Shown here: positions 1-5,667 of the stretch, one piece after another
Layout of the letters: the number at the start of each line of letters is the position of its first letter
How positions within the stretch are numbered: the stretch's first letter is position 1
Assembly (NCBI GenBank): GCA_021852225.1
Contig: JAJZOA010000149.1
Location: 1 to 5,667 of the forward strand
Length of the DNA: 5,667 nt
From: Planctomycetota bacterium
GTDB taxonomy: Bacteria > Planctomycetota > Phycisphaerae > WQYP01
Direction of reading: 5' to 3'
Program-made: the position numbers and the translations under genes
The notes under the pieces: generated by a model
What the model was told of the DNA's origin: nothing
The model's input: the letters and a program-made list of their open reading frames with translations, nothing else
Databases searched by the model: none

Positions 1-461
1 TGGCGCGGCGTATAGTCGAGGATATGCGCGACCTGCGTCCCGCCGCATGGGTTTACTGGCAGGCGGTGGATGGTGTGGGCGGATGGGGCTTTTTGGCCAA
101 TGAACTGAACGGAAAAGCCACCGATTTTGTCGTGAATGATAAATACCATGTGATGGCCGGTTTCAGTCGCTTTTTCAGGCCTGGCTGCCGATTTATTGCA
201 TCTTCCAGCGCCGATTCACTGGCGGCGGTGGATATTGCCAGCCGCGCGGTGGTGGTGGCTATCCTCAATGATCGGCCGCGCGAAAGGCGAGTGCAGGTGG
301 ATCTTTCGGCGCTGGGCGATGGTGTGTGGCGCGTGGAATCTTATATCACATCGTCTGGAACGAAGCCTTCACAAAATTCGCGGATGGTTCGCGTCCGCGG
401 TGTGTTGCCGGTGGATATGCCGGGCAAAACGCTGCATGTCATGCGGATTGTTCGTAACTGA
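1..461 (+). CDS. GH30-like glycoside hydrolase, C-terminal part (5' truncated)
   Basis: This is the last ~153 codons of a gene that enters from the left edge. The frame is open from base 3, and the ATG at 24 is internal because the reading continues upstream as ARRIVEDMRDL. The segment AWVYWQAVDG...WG, followed by KYHVMAGFSRFFRPG, matches the end of the (beta/alpha)8 barrel and the start of the beta-sandwich in GH30-type enzymes such as endo-beta-1,6-galactanases. There the usual pattern is WVYWQ, then KYY...FSRFIRPG. The remainder (DSLAAVDIASRAVVVAILND...VQVDLSAL) fits the GH30 C-terminal beta domain. The catalytic glutamates and any signal peptide lie outside the window, so activity and substrate cannot be read. 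The likely role is hydrolysis of a plant or algal polysaccharide outside the cytoplasm. The secreted esterase at 2087 is a plausible functional partner. The family assignment is fairly secure; the exact substrate is not. Confidence 0.72.
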   Translation, partial: ARRIVEDMRDLRPAAWVYWQAVDGVGGWGFLANELNGKATDFVVNDKYHVMAGFSRFFRPGCRFIASSSADSLAAVDIASRAVVVAILNDRPRERRVQVDLSALGDGVWRVESYITSSGTKPSQNSRMVRVRGVLPVDMPGKTLHVMRIVRN

Positions 462-479
462 AACAAGGCTGCATGCAAT

Positions 480-492
480 CGGCGGCTCGCCG
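480..492. terminator. Short GC hairpin between convergent genes
   Basis: CGGCG at 480-484 and CGCCG at 488-492 form a perfect 5-bp stem with a 3-base loop. It lies in the 53-base gap between the stop of the GH30-like gene (461) and the stop of argJ (515). The position suits a transcription end for either strand. Neither side has a proper T-tract, so the terminator role is only inferred from location. Confidence 0.3.
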
Positions 493-514
493 CAACAGGC
501 CTCAGAATTTGCGA

Positions 515-1741
515 TCAGGTGTGGTAATCCGCGTTAATCGTGATGTATTGGCGTGAAAGATCGCAGGTATAGACGCGAGCCTTACCACTTTTCCCAGTGC
601 CCAGGTCCACCAGAATATCAATTTCCGGGAGTTTCATGCGGGCTTCAACAGCGGCAAGACTTTTAACCGCCGGCTTACCGTTGCGGAACACGGGGATGCC
701 CGCAACACGACAACTGGCGCGGTCAGGATTAAGTGCGGCACCGCTGTAGCCGGCGGCGCTGACAAATCTGCCCCAATTGGGATCGCCGCCATGGATGGCG
801 GTTTTTGCCAGCGGGCTGTTGGCGATGGCCATGGCGGCACGATGAGCATCAGCCGCGTTTGCGGCACCGGTGACGCGAACGGTCACGAGTTTGGTGGCAC
901 CTTCGCCATCGCGGGCGATTTGCCGGGAAAGCGAATCGCACACGGTTAAAAGCCCGCGCAGGAATGCCTTAAGATTCTGGGAATTGGCCCTGATAGAGAT
1001 ATTTTCGGCCAGGCCGTTGGCGATACATGCAAAGGTATCGCTGGTGCTGGTATGTTGATCGACGGTGACGCAATTAAAGGTTTCTGCGGTAACGGTGCGC
1101 AGAAGTCGCCGGAGCAGACCCGGCGGGATATTTGCATCGGTGGCGACGAAAGCCAGCATGGTCGCCATATTGGGGGCGATCATGCCTGATCCTTTGCAGC
1201 AGCCGGCGATCGTGACGGTTTTGCCGGAAAGCTTGAGTCTGAAAACAGCCGATTTTGGTACCAGATCGGTGGTGAGAATTCCATGGGCAAAGGCGTGGCC
1301 ATGGGCCGGGGAATCGCCAAATGAGGCGATAAGTTTGGAAGCCCCGTCGCGAATTTTTTGCATGGGGAGATAATGGCCGATGACCCCCGTGCTGAAGGGC
1401 AGAATATCCGCCGCGGGATGAACGATGCCAGTGCGGGCCAATGCGTTGGAGGCAATCTCGCACATGTCGCGAGCATCTTTGATGCCGCGTTTGCCGGTGC
1501 AGACATTGGCGCAACCGCTGTTAATGATGCAGGCTCCGAGTCGACCTGCCTTGATTTGTTCGCGGCCCACCAGCACCGGCGCGCCGACGACTTTGTTGGT
1601 GGTGAAGACCGCTGCTCCGGCGGCTGGCACCCGTGAAGCCAGAATCGCCAGGTCGGGTTTTCCGGAAGCCTTGATGCCGCAGGCGACAGCGCCTGCAAGA
1701 AATCCCTTAGGCGCGGTGATAGAGCTATTTTCCAATGCCAT
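515..1741 (-). CDS. argJ: Bifunctional ornithine acetyltransferase / N-acetylglutamate synthase ArgJ
   Basis: The enzyme moves the acetyl group from N-acetylornithine to glutamate, recycling it in the cyclic arginine pathway. Bifunctional members also use acetyl-CoA. It acts in the cytoplasm. The 408-residue length is normal for the family. The self-cleavage site is clear: KGSGMIAPNMATMLAF, with Ala193-Thr194, where Thr194 becomes the N-terminal nucleophile of the beta chain. STGVIG at 117-122 supplies the oxyanion-hole Thr-Gly. Also present are HGILTTDLVPKSA (153-165), DGEGATK, GDPNWGR and the family C-terminus ITINADYHT. One variation is INSGCAN at 73-79, where the commoner form is NSGNAN. 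The ATG at 1739-1741 fits the family N-terminus; its Shine-Dalgarno sequence (around GGACGG) is weak. Whether it is mono- or bifunctional cannot be told from sequence. It stands alone, with no other arg gene visible. Confidence 0.96.
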   Translation of the reverse strand: MALENSSITAPKGFLAGAVACGIKASGKPDLAILASRVPAAGAAVFTTNKVVGAPVLVGREQIKAGRLGACIINSGCANVCTGKRGIKDARDMCEIASNALARTGIVHPAADILPFSTGVIGHYLPMQKIRDGASKLIASFGDSPAHGHAFAHGILTTDLVPKSAVFRLKLSGKTVTIAGCCKGSGMIAPNMATMLAFVATDANIPPGLLRRLLRTVTAETFNCVTVDQHTSTSDTFACIANGLAENISIRANSQNLKAFLRGLLTVCDSLSRQIARDGEGATKLVTVRVTGAANAADAHRAAMAIANSPLAKTAIHGGDPNWGRFVSAAGYSGAALNPDRASCRVAGIPVFRNGKPAVKSLAAVEARMKLPEIDILVDLGTGKSGKARVYTCDLSRQYITINADYHT

Positions 1742-1777
1742 TGTGATTCCGTCCTGTGCTGATGAACCATGTTTTAC

Positions 1778-1796
1778 CCGGCCGCTGTATGGCCGG
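1778..1796. repeat. Inverted repeat in the argJ leader
   Basis: CCGGCC (1778-1783) and GGCCGG (1791-1796) are a perfect 6-bp inverted repeat with a 7-base spacer, 36 bases upstream of the argJ start. It could form a hairpin in the argJ 5' leader or be an operator half-site pair. It does not resemble an ARG box, and both halves are themselves palindromic around GGCC. The role is unknown. Confidence 0.35.
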
Positions 1797-2076
1797 CGAA
1801 TGAAGTTTTACCATGAAACGTCATCGGCACCAATGCGTGACGGTCGGATGGCCGATTCAAGGGCGGGGAACCGATCAATCTGGCGCGCAAAGAAACCGAA
1901 TGGTCAGACCGGGGGACAACATGATAACATGAGAGAGTACTTGAAAGCGGCTGTTGCGCTGGCGACGAAACGTTCATTGGAATGAATATCCGCGGGGATC
2001 GGCGTGTTCCATGCGAACTGGCGGACCGTGGGCGAGCGCGTTTGAGCGCTGGTGATTGTCCGGTTTTCAGGCGGCC

Positions 2077-2081
2077 AGGAG
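2077..2081 (+). promoter_or_regulatory. Ribosome binding site that sets the esterase start
   Basis: AGGAG at 2077-2081 lies 5 bases before the ATG at 2087. It decides between this start and the in-frame ATG at 1982, which has no comparable Shine-Dalgarno sequence. The protein from 2087 begins directly with a signal peptide, which supports the choice. Confidence 0.8.
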
Positions 2082-2086
2082 TTTGT

Positions 2087-3715
2087 ATGAAGCGATATTG
2101 TTTGAACTGGTTGATATGTGTGATGTTCATGGCGGTTGGCATAAGCGCGGGGCGGCCAGTGTGGGGGCGGTTGCCGGCCCGGATTGGGGCACTGCCGGGT
2201 GCATCGGCGCAGTTGCGGGTGTCCACGATGTTCACGGATAATATGGTTCTGCAGCAGGGCATGCGCGATGCAATTTGGGGGTGGGCCAAGCCAGGCGATG
2301 TTGTGAACGTTCGATTTGCGGGCCAGCGTCTGCTGGGAAAGGCGGCCCGCGGAACAGGGGAATGGATGGTGCATCTTCACCGGTTGGCGATCAGCACGAA
2401 GCCGCGAACGATGGTTATTTTTGATGGTGCCAATCGGGTGGAACTTAAAAATGTGCTGGTAGGCGAGGTATGGCTGGTGTCGGGCCAGTCGAATATGCAG
2501 TATCCGATGGCCGGGTGGTTTCACCGAACGAATCTGGCGACCGCGCTGGCGGCAGCCCATCATCCGACTGTGCGTTTTTATCATGTACCAATGGTGCCCA
2601 GCATGTTCGCGGGTCGCGCACATGAAACGGCGCCGGCAAAATGGCAGGTATGCACACCGGAAACGACGGCGGGTGTTTCGGCGGTTGGCTATTTATTCTG
2701 TGATGAGTTGCGCCATCGGTTGCACGAGCCAATCGGAATGATCGAAGCGGACTGGGGCGGTACCAGCATAGAGGCTTGGATTCCGGCTCAGGGTTATGAA
2801 CTGTCGAGCCAGTTGGGCCGGGAAAAGCGATGGCTGAAAAAAGCAATGGCCCGCGATTCGGCGCTGGGGGGTGGCGCGGCACCGGCAAACGCGGCAGGGC
2901 TGGTCAATTCGCCGCACGGTTTTAAGTACCATTTTCAAAGCAAATGGCTGCCAGATCCCCATCAGAACCCCACGACGCTTTTCAACGGCATGATCGCGCC
3001 GCTGATTCCCTATACAATCCGCGGTGCCGTGTGGTATCAGGGTGAAAATAACGTGCTGGCCTTTGACCGGCATTATGATGCGAAATTGCGGGCACTTATC
3101 CTGGGCTGGAGAAAGCTGTGGGATCAGGGGAATTTTCCATTCTATATTGTACAGATCGCGCCGTTTAATTATGCCGCCGCCTGGTGTGGTCCCAACGGAT
3201 CCGATGCGCCATTTGAGCCGCTGATCTGGCAGGCGGAAGAACGGGCGGCAAAGACATTGCCGAATTGCGGGATTATTTCCACGATGGATATTGGCGATAT
3301 TAAAAATATTCACCCGGCGAATAAGGCTGCGGTGGGCCATCGCATCGCATTGCTGGCGCTGGCCAAGGTGTATGGTCGGAAAGCAACCGCCTTTTCAGGA
3401 CCGCAATTTGCATCCGCCCAATGCCGTGGTTCGAAGGTGACCATTCATTTTGCGCATACGAATGGCGGCTTGGCATCTCGGAACGGCCAACCACTGAACT
3501 GGTTTTTTCTGGCTGCCAGACGCGGCAAATTTTATCTCGCCAAGGCGGTCATTCATGGTAACTCGGTGGTGCTTTCGGCTCGCGATGTGCCGACACCGAC
3601 ACGGGTGCGATTCGCCTGGAGTTGTGTCGCCCAGCCCAATCTTATGAACGGGGCGGGGCTTCCGGCGTTGCCATTCCAGGCGACGCTGATCGCCAAAGTC
3701 CGTCCGGCACGCTGA
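2087..3715 (+). CDS. Secreted sialate O-acetylesterase / 9-O-acetylesterase-like SGNH esterase
   Basis: This 542-residue protein should remove O-acetyl groups from sugars outside the cytoplasm. The N-terminus MKRYCLNWLICVMFMAVGISAG is a signal peptide (positive end, then hydrophobic core to about residue 21). A beta domain follows, with the family opening MFTDNMVLQQ (48-57) and WGWAKPGD. The SGNH domain has GEVWLVSGQSNM with nucleophile Ser135, WGGTSIEAW (223-231) carrying the Gly block, WYQGENN with Glu320, and GDIKNIHPANK with His409. The C-terminal beta domain ends in the family signature NLMNGAGLPALPF (from 518). Length and order are typical. The residue two before the catalytic His is Asn407, where many relatives have Asp; Asp404 is nearby. 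The family name comes from animal sialic-acid esterases. Bacterial members also act on acetylated plant or algal glycans such as xylan, which suits the GH30-like neighbour. The substrate is not determined. Confidence 0.9.
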   Translation: MKRYCLNWLICVMFMAVGISAGRPVWGRLPARIGALPGASAQLRVSTMFTDNMVLQQGMRDAIWGWAKPGDVVNVRFAGQRLLGKAARGTGEWMVHLHRLAISTKPRTMVIFDGANRVELKNVLVGEVWLVSGQSNMQYPMAGWFHRTNLATALAAAHHPTVRFYHVPMVPSMFAGRAHETAPAKWQVCTPETTAGVSAVGYLFCDELRHRLHEPIGMIEADWGGTSIEAWIPAQGYELSSQLGREKRWLKKAMARDSALGGGAAPANAAGLVNSPHGFKYHFQSKWLPDPHQNPTTLFNGMIAPLIPYTIRGAVWYQGENNVLAFDRHYDAKLRALILGWRKLWDQGNFPFYIVQIAPFNYAAAWCGPNGSDAPFEPLIWQAEERAAKTLPNCGIISTMDIGDIKNIHPANKAAVGHRIALLALAKVYGRKATAFSGPQFASAQCRGSKVTIHFAHTNGGLASRNGQPLNWFFLAARRGKFYLAKAVIHGNSVVLSARDVPTPTRVRFAWSCVAQPNLMNGAGLPALPFQATLIAKVRPAR

Positions 3716-3735
3716 ATTGTAAAACCGTGTGTTGT

Positions 3736-3754
3736 CCTCCTGAAGCACGGGAGG
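3736..3754 (+). terminator. Hairpin 20 bases after the esterase stop
   Basis: CCTCC (3736-3740) pairs with GGAGG (3750-3754) around a 9-base loop, shortly after the stop at 3715. The location suits the end of the esterase transcript. No T-tract follows, so it is not a classical intrinsic terminator. Confidence 0.25.
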
Positions 3755-3779
3755 CATGACGGGCTGATGGGGTGAAATT

Positions 3780-4028
3780 ATGTCAGCGGCGAATGGGGCA
3801 AATAAGCCAAGAGCCGCCCGCGAAATCAGTTTGTGCAAATTCCCTGGAGAAGCGGAATTTCCAAAAAATCAAACAGCCTTCGCCGATGCGCGAAATGTTA
3901 TCGGTACTTCCGTGAGCAAGCCGGACTGTATTTGCATAGTGGGTGCAGATTATCTGGATGGCGGTGAAATGGAGGCGGCAAGTACGCCGGGCAACTCATC
4001 CGGCTTTGGTCGTGGGGCGGTTTCATAA
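3780..4028 (+). CDS. Doubtful 82-residue hypothetical ORF
   Basis: The ATG at 3780 has GGGGTG six bases upstream as a possible Shine-Dalgarno sequence, and it follows the esterase gene by 64 bases on the same strand. The predicted product is 82 residues, mixed in composition, with two close Cys (DCIC near residue 50). It has no signal peptide, membrane helix or motif I recognise. Third-position G+C is about 44% by my hand count, which gives no sign of the G/C-rich third positions expected in a real gene of this genome. The ORF also spans three inverted repeats. It is more likely chance or a gene remnant than a real gene. It is listed because it is the only start with a plausible ribosome site in the gap. 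Confidence 0.18.
   Translation: MSAANGANKPRAAREISLCKFPGEAEFPKNQTAFADARNVIGTSVSKPDCICIVGADYLDGGEMEAASTPGNSSGFGRGAVS
3837..3860. repeat. Perfect 7-bp inverted repeat
   Basis: AAATTCC (3837-3843) and GGAATTT (3854-3860) are exact reverse complements with a 10-base spacer. An A-run (3863-3868) follows on the plus strand. This means the T-run lies before, not after, the stem when read on the minus strand, so neither direction has terminator geometry. It could be a binding site or an RNA stem. Confidence 0.4.
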
Positions 4029-4063
4029 AAATGGCAACTGGATGGACTGTGTCAGCAATTTGT

Positions 4064-4088
4064 CGGGCATCAGACAGTTCAATGCCCG
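4064..4088 (-). terminator. 7-bp hairpin across the stop codon of the LysM gene
   Basis: CGGGCAT (4064-4070) and ATGCCCG (4082-4088) form a perfect 7-bp stem with an 11-base loop. The loop holds the stop codon (4079-4081) of the minus-strand LysM gene. This is the natural end of that transcript and the most stable stem in the area. No T-tract follows directly on the minus strand; the nearest run of five Ts is about 30 bases further on, at 4027-4031. A factor-dependent end or a 3'-protecting stem is possible. Confidence 0.35.
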
Positions 4089-5008
4089 GTAGTTGACAGG
4101 CGCAAGACCATGCCGACTGCAAGCTTATTAGGATTGCTTATGTGATTCGCCGCCATAATGCGGTGAATATTTGCCACGGATGCACTGCCCATATATTTCC
4201 GGGCGATCGCTGCCAGTGTGTCGTGCGGCTTAACTTTATAGCTCATGCCGGCAGCAGTTGGCGCGCTGGCGGCAGAATCCTTCGGGAAAAAGCCGTCAAT
4301 CAATTGCGTCGCGGCCTGTTTGGCACGTCGCATTCCCGGAAGGCGGCCGGTATTGGTGGTGGCGGCCATCTGGGTAAGATTCATGGTGGCGTGTGCGGCA
4401 ACCGAAGTTGAAACGGTTGCGGGCGGAATGATCAGCTTCTGCCCGATGTGCAGCGTGCTGTGGATATTTTTCAATGTGGCCGAATTGGCTTGAATAATCC
4501 GCCGGACCGCCAGTGGGCCGCCATCGTGATAGCAGAGCCACGCAATATGGGTGAGTGTATCGCCGGATTTAACTGTGTAGGTGCGAATACTGGAATTACC
4601 GCCGGTTTGACCCGGCGGTTGATTTCCAGCCGGTTTAAGGTTCCCAACCCGCGCAAAGCCGATGGGGAAGCTGGCCGGCGGTGTGGGCATTGCATTGATT
4701 GATGAATTATAAACATTGCCCATGACCATCTGGGCAGGCGCTGCAGAATTTCCACCAGCTGCGCCCGCCCGCGGTGCCATGCCTGTGCTCGGCGCATTGT
4801 GAGCCGGTGTATTTGCCTGTGACGGTGGCGGGGGAACTGTGCTGGTAGGGGGGTTAATGAGAGAATCACGAAATGCGCTTCCCAATGCCGCCAACGCGGC
4901 TGGCTGAACCGAGCTTTGTGCCCGATCCAGATACATGGAAAGCAGTGCGCCAATCAGCACAATAATTGCCAGCCCGGTTACCATTCCGATACGCGTGTCA
5001 CGACTCAT
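4079..5008 (-). CDS. Single-pass membrane protein with two LysM domains
   Basis: This is a 309-residue bitopic protein likely to bind peptidoglycan. From the start at 5008 it has a short charged N-terminus (MSRDTR), a membrane helix at about residues 8-27, then a Pro/Ala/Ser/Asn-rich linker of more than 100 residues with a PPPP run. LysM 1 is at about 143-195 (TYTVKSGDTLTHIAWLCY...IGQKLIIP) and LysM 2 at about 256-305 (YKVKPHDTLAAIARKY...VGMVLRLS). No catalytic domain is visible. A long flexible linker ending in LysM domains suggests an anchor that spans to the cell wall. The start at 5008 gives the N-terminus seen in similar proteins; its GGGAG is 10 bases away. An in-frame ATG at 5032 has AGGA at 7 bases and would add MAFGSLAA. 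The frame stays open to 5128, but that extension looks untranslated. It follows rsmH on the same strand. The function is inferred from domains only. Confidence 0.85.
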   Translation of the reverse strand: MSRDTRIGMVTGLAIIVLIGALLSMYLDRAQSSVQPAALAALGSAFRDSLINPPTSTVPPPPSQANTPAHNAPSTGMAPRAGAAGGNSAAPAQMVMGNVYNSSINAMPTPPASFPIGFARVGNLKPAGNQPPGQTGGNSSIRTYTVKSGDTLTHIAWLCYHDGGPLAVRRIIQANSATLKNIHSTLHIGQKLIIPPATVSTSVAAHATMNLTQMAATTNTGRLPGMRRAKQAATQLIDGFFPKDSAASAPTAAGMSYKVKPHDTLAAIARKYMGSASVANIHRIMAANHISNPNKLAVGMVLRLSTTGH

Positions 5009-5102
5009 GGCTGCCAAACTCCCGAATGCCATCGCAAAATCCTGCCGCAAAAATCCGCAATCCATTATGCGGGCGGCGCTGAAAAACCGATCTCTCTTTC
5101 CC

Positions 5103-5108
5103 ATTATA
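5103..5108 (-). promoter_or_regulatory. Candidate -10 box for the LysM gene
   Basis: Read on the minus strand, this is a perfect TATAAT, about 95 bases upstream of the LysM start at 5008 and about 50 bases after the rsmH stop. No good -35 hexamer lies 16-18 bases upstream, and the extended TG is one base out of place. It would give the LysM gene its own transcript with a leader of about 90 bases. Confidence 0.3.
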
Positions 5109-5138
5109 TTCACAACCCCGCACCGCATTTGTCCGGGG

Positions 5139-5153
5139 GGGCAGACCCTGCCC
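5139..5153 (-). terminator. GC hairpin just after rsmH
   Basis: GGGCAG (5139-5144) and CTGCCC (5148-5153) form a perfect 6-bp stem with a 3-base loop, beginning 4 bases past the rsmH stop on the minus strand. A C-run rather than a T-run follows, so it is not a standard terminator. It may weaken read-through into the LysM gene or stabilise the 3' end of the rsmH message. Confidence 0.4.
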
Positions 5154-5157
5154 GGAG

Positions 5158-5667
5158 TCAGTTTTCGAGGGGGTACTCCTTCGGACCCGTCATCTGACGG
5201 AACCTGACGCCGCGCAATTTGGCGCTGCGGCTGCGCGGGTTACGGGCAAGTTCAATTTCATCCGCAATCAGCGGCTTGGGTGTCAGAATATCGCACCGTC
5301 CATCGGTCTGCCATTGCCGCATGGCTTGTTTCACCAGACGGTCTTCGCCGGAGTGAAAACTGATGACGGCAGCCCGGCCTTGAGGCTTCACCACTCGCGG
5401 CATGGCGTCCAACAGCGACTGCAGGCTGGACAATTCTTCATTGACGGCCATTCGCAGGGCCTGAAACGTTCGGGTTGCCGAATCCAGTTGGCCATAGGGT
5501 GTGGGGCCAACAGCGCTGCGCACCAAGGCGGCCAATTGCGCAGTGGTCACGATTGGCGTGGTCTTTCTGGTTTCCACAATGCGGCGGGCGATGCGCCGCG
5601 AAAGCCGTTCCTGGGCATTGTTGAATATTAAATCAGCCAGTTGTTTTTCCGTCAGATTCCGTACCAG
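5158..5667 (-). CDS. rsmH: 16S rRNA (cytosine-1402-N4)-methyltransferase RsmH, C-terminal part (5' truncated)
   Basis: RsmH (MraW) uses S-adenosylmethionine to methylate N4 of C1402 in the ribosomal P site. The visible 169 residues are the C-terminal half. The frame is open to the right edge, and the GTG at 5575-5577 is internal, since the reading continues upstream as LTEKQLADLIFNNAQERLSRRIARRIVETR. Diagnostic segments follow in family order: TTPIVTTAQLAALV, LDSATRTFQALRMAVNEEL, GRAAVISFHSGEDRLVKQAMR and NPRSRSAKLRGVRF. The C-terminal end (TGPKEYPLEN) is short and normal. The SAM-binding N-terminal motifs are beyond the window. In most bacteria this gene follows mraZ and precedes ftsL-ftsI-murE in the dcw cluster. 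Here a LysM gene follows instead. Confidence 0.97.
   Translation of the reverse strand: MVRNLTEKQLADLIFNNAQERLSRRIARRIVETRKTTPIVTTAQLAALVRSAVGPTPYGQLDSATRTFQALRMAVNEELSSLQSLLDAMPRVVKPQGRAAVISFHSGEDRLVKQAMRQWQTDGRCDILTPKPLIADEIELARNPRSRSAKLRGVRFRQMTGPKEYPLEN

Larger units (their letters stand above)
1742..2086. other. Intergenic spacer between divergent argJ and the esterase gene
   Basis: These 345 bases separate the starts of two divergent genes and should hold both promoters. I found no convincing -35/-10 pair on either strand. A plus-strand frame stays open from 1982 into the esterase gene, but the extra 35 residues are Arg-rich and unlike a signal peptide, so I treat them as untranslated leader. 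Other open frames here are extensions of frames antisense to argJ and show no family features. A near-perfect tandem repeat (AACATGA twice, one base apart) lies around 1918-1932; it is too short to interpret. Confidence 0.6.
3716..4078. other. Gene-poor region with several inverted repeats
   Basis: This 363-base stretch lies between the stop of the esterase gene and the stop of the LysM gene, which converge. I recognise no protein family in it on either strand. It holds five inverted repeats: 3736-3754, 3786-3817 (nested, with an inner GGC/GCC), 3837-3860, 3879-3894, and 4064-4088, which runs into the LysM gene. It also contains one weak ORF candidate at 3780-4028. It could be a decayed gene, a small RNA or plain spacer. 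I could not match it to any riboswitch or known RNA. Confidence 0.5.

Noticed and set aside
1074..1770. Two long minus-strand frames overlapping argJ (1074-1514 and 1180-1770)
   Set aside because: Their products are rich in Arg, His, Pro and Ser, as out-of-frame readings of argJ would be, with no motif. The argJ frame carries all the conserved blocks.
1425..1985. 186-codon plus-strand open frame antisense to argJ, whose TGA overlaps the ATG at 1982
   Set aside because: It lies mostly opposite the well-supported argJ and has no family features. Long antisense frames are common in GC-rich genes, and the ATGA overlap joins it to a start I also reject.
1982..2086. Upstream in-frame start giving the esterase 35 extra residues
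   Set aside because: The extension is Arg-rich and would bury the signal peptide, whereas the ATG at 2087 has AGGAG at 5 bases.
1774..3340. Several long minus-strand frames opposite the esterase gene
   Set aside because: The products are rich in Arg, Pro and His with no recognisable domain, and the plus strand here encodes complete esterase motifs.
3935..4020. Possible riboswitch-like G-rich segment
   Set aside because: I looked for cobalamin, c-di-GMP, TPP and SAM core motifs and found none in order.
4471..4953. 160-codon minus-strand frame inside the LysM gene
   Set aside because: It is a shifted reading of the Pro/Ala-rich linker and LysM 1 region, with an Arg/His/Pro-rich product and no motif.
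5009..5128. 40-residue N-terminal extension of the LysM protein
   Set aside because: The residues before MSRDTR look unlike a membrane-protein N-terminus, and the DNA contains a TATAAT box. The start at 5032 remains possible.
5314..5631. 105-codon plus-strand frame opposite rsmH
   Set aside because: It is antisense to highly conserved rsmH sequence and shows no family signature.

Overview
This 5,667-base window, roughly 55-57% G+C by eye, looks like chromosomal DNA of a free-living bacterium. It carries housekeeping genes (argJ, rsmH) beside carbohydrate-active enzyme genes. A planctomycete-type organism is my best inference: there is a secreted sialate O-acetylesterase-like protein, a GH30-like hydrolase and a LysM protein whose N-terminus (MSRDTRIGM followed by a membrane helix) resembles planctomycete LysM proteins. 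No rRNA or marker search supports this. I saw no tRNA, rRNA, CRISPR array, insertion sequence or phage gene.

Layout. Bases 1-461 (+) hold the 3' end of a GH30-like glycoside hydrolase. It converges on a complete argJ (515-1741, -), with a 53-base gap that contains a short GC hairpin. Bases 1742-2086 are the spacer between argJ and a divergently transcribed, secreted sialate O-acetylesterase / 9-O-acetylesterase-like gene (2087-3715, +). Its start is fixed by a good Shine-Dalgarno sequence and a signal peptide. Bases 3716-4078 hold no gene I recognise. They contain several perfect inverted repeats and one doubtful 82-codon ORF. On the minus strand, rsmH runs in from the right edge (5158-5667, 5' end missing) and is followed by a gene for a bitopic protein with two LysM domains (4079-5008). 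A TATAAT box and a hairpin lie between these two.

How the genes may work together. The GH30-like enzyme and the SGNH esterase fit the degradation of O-acetylated or branched polysaccharides. ArgJ supplies the acetyl-recycling step of arginine synthesis and looks unrelated to its neighbours. RsmH methylates C1402 of 16S rRNA and normally opens the dcw (division and cell wall) cluster. Here the next gene encodes a single-pass LysM protein where ftsL and ftsI are normally found, and no further minus-strand gene follows for over 2 kb, so the dcw cluster looks broken or rearranged. That is the most interesting arrangement in the window. I do not see convincing evidence of an entirely new system.
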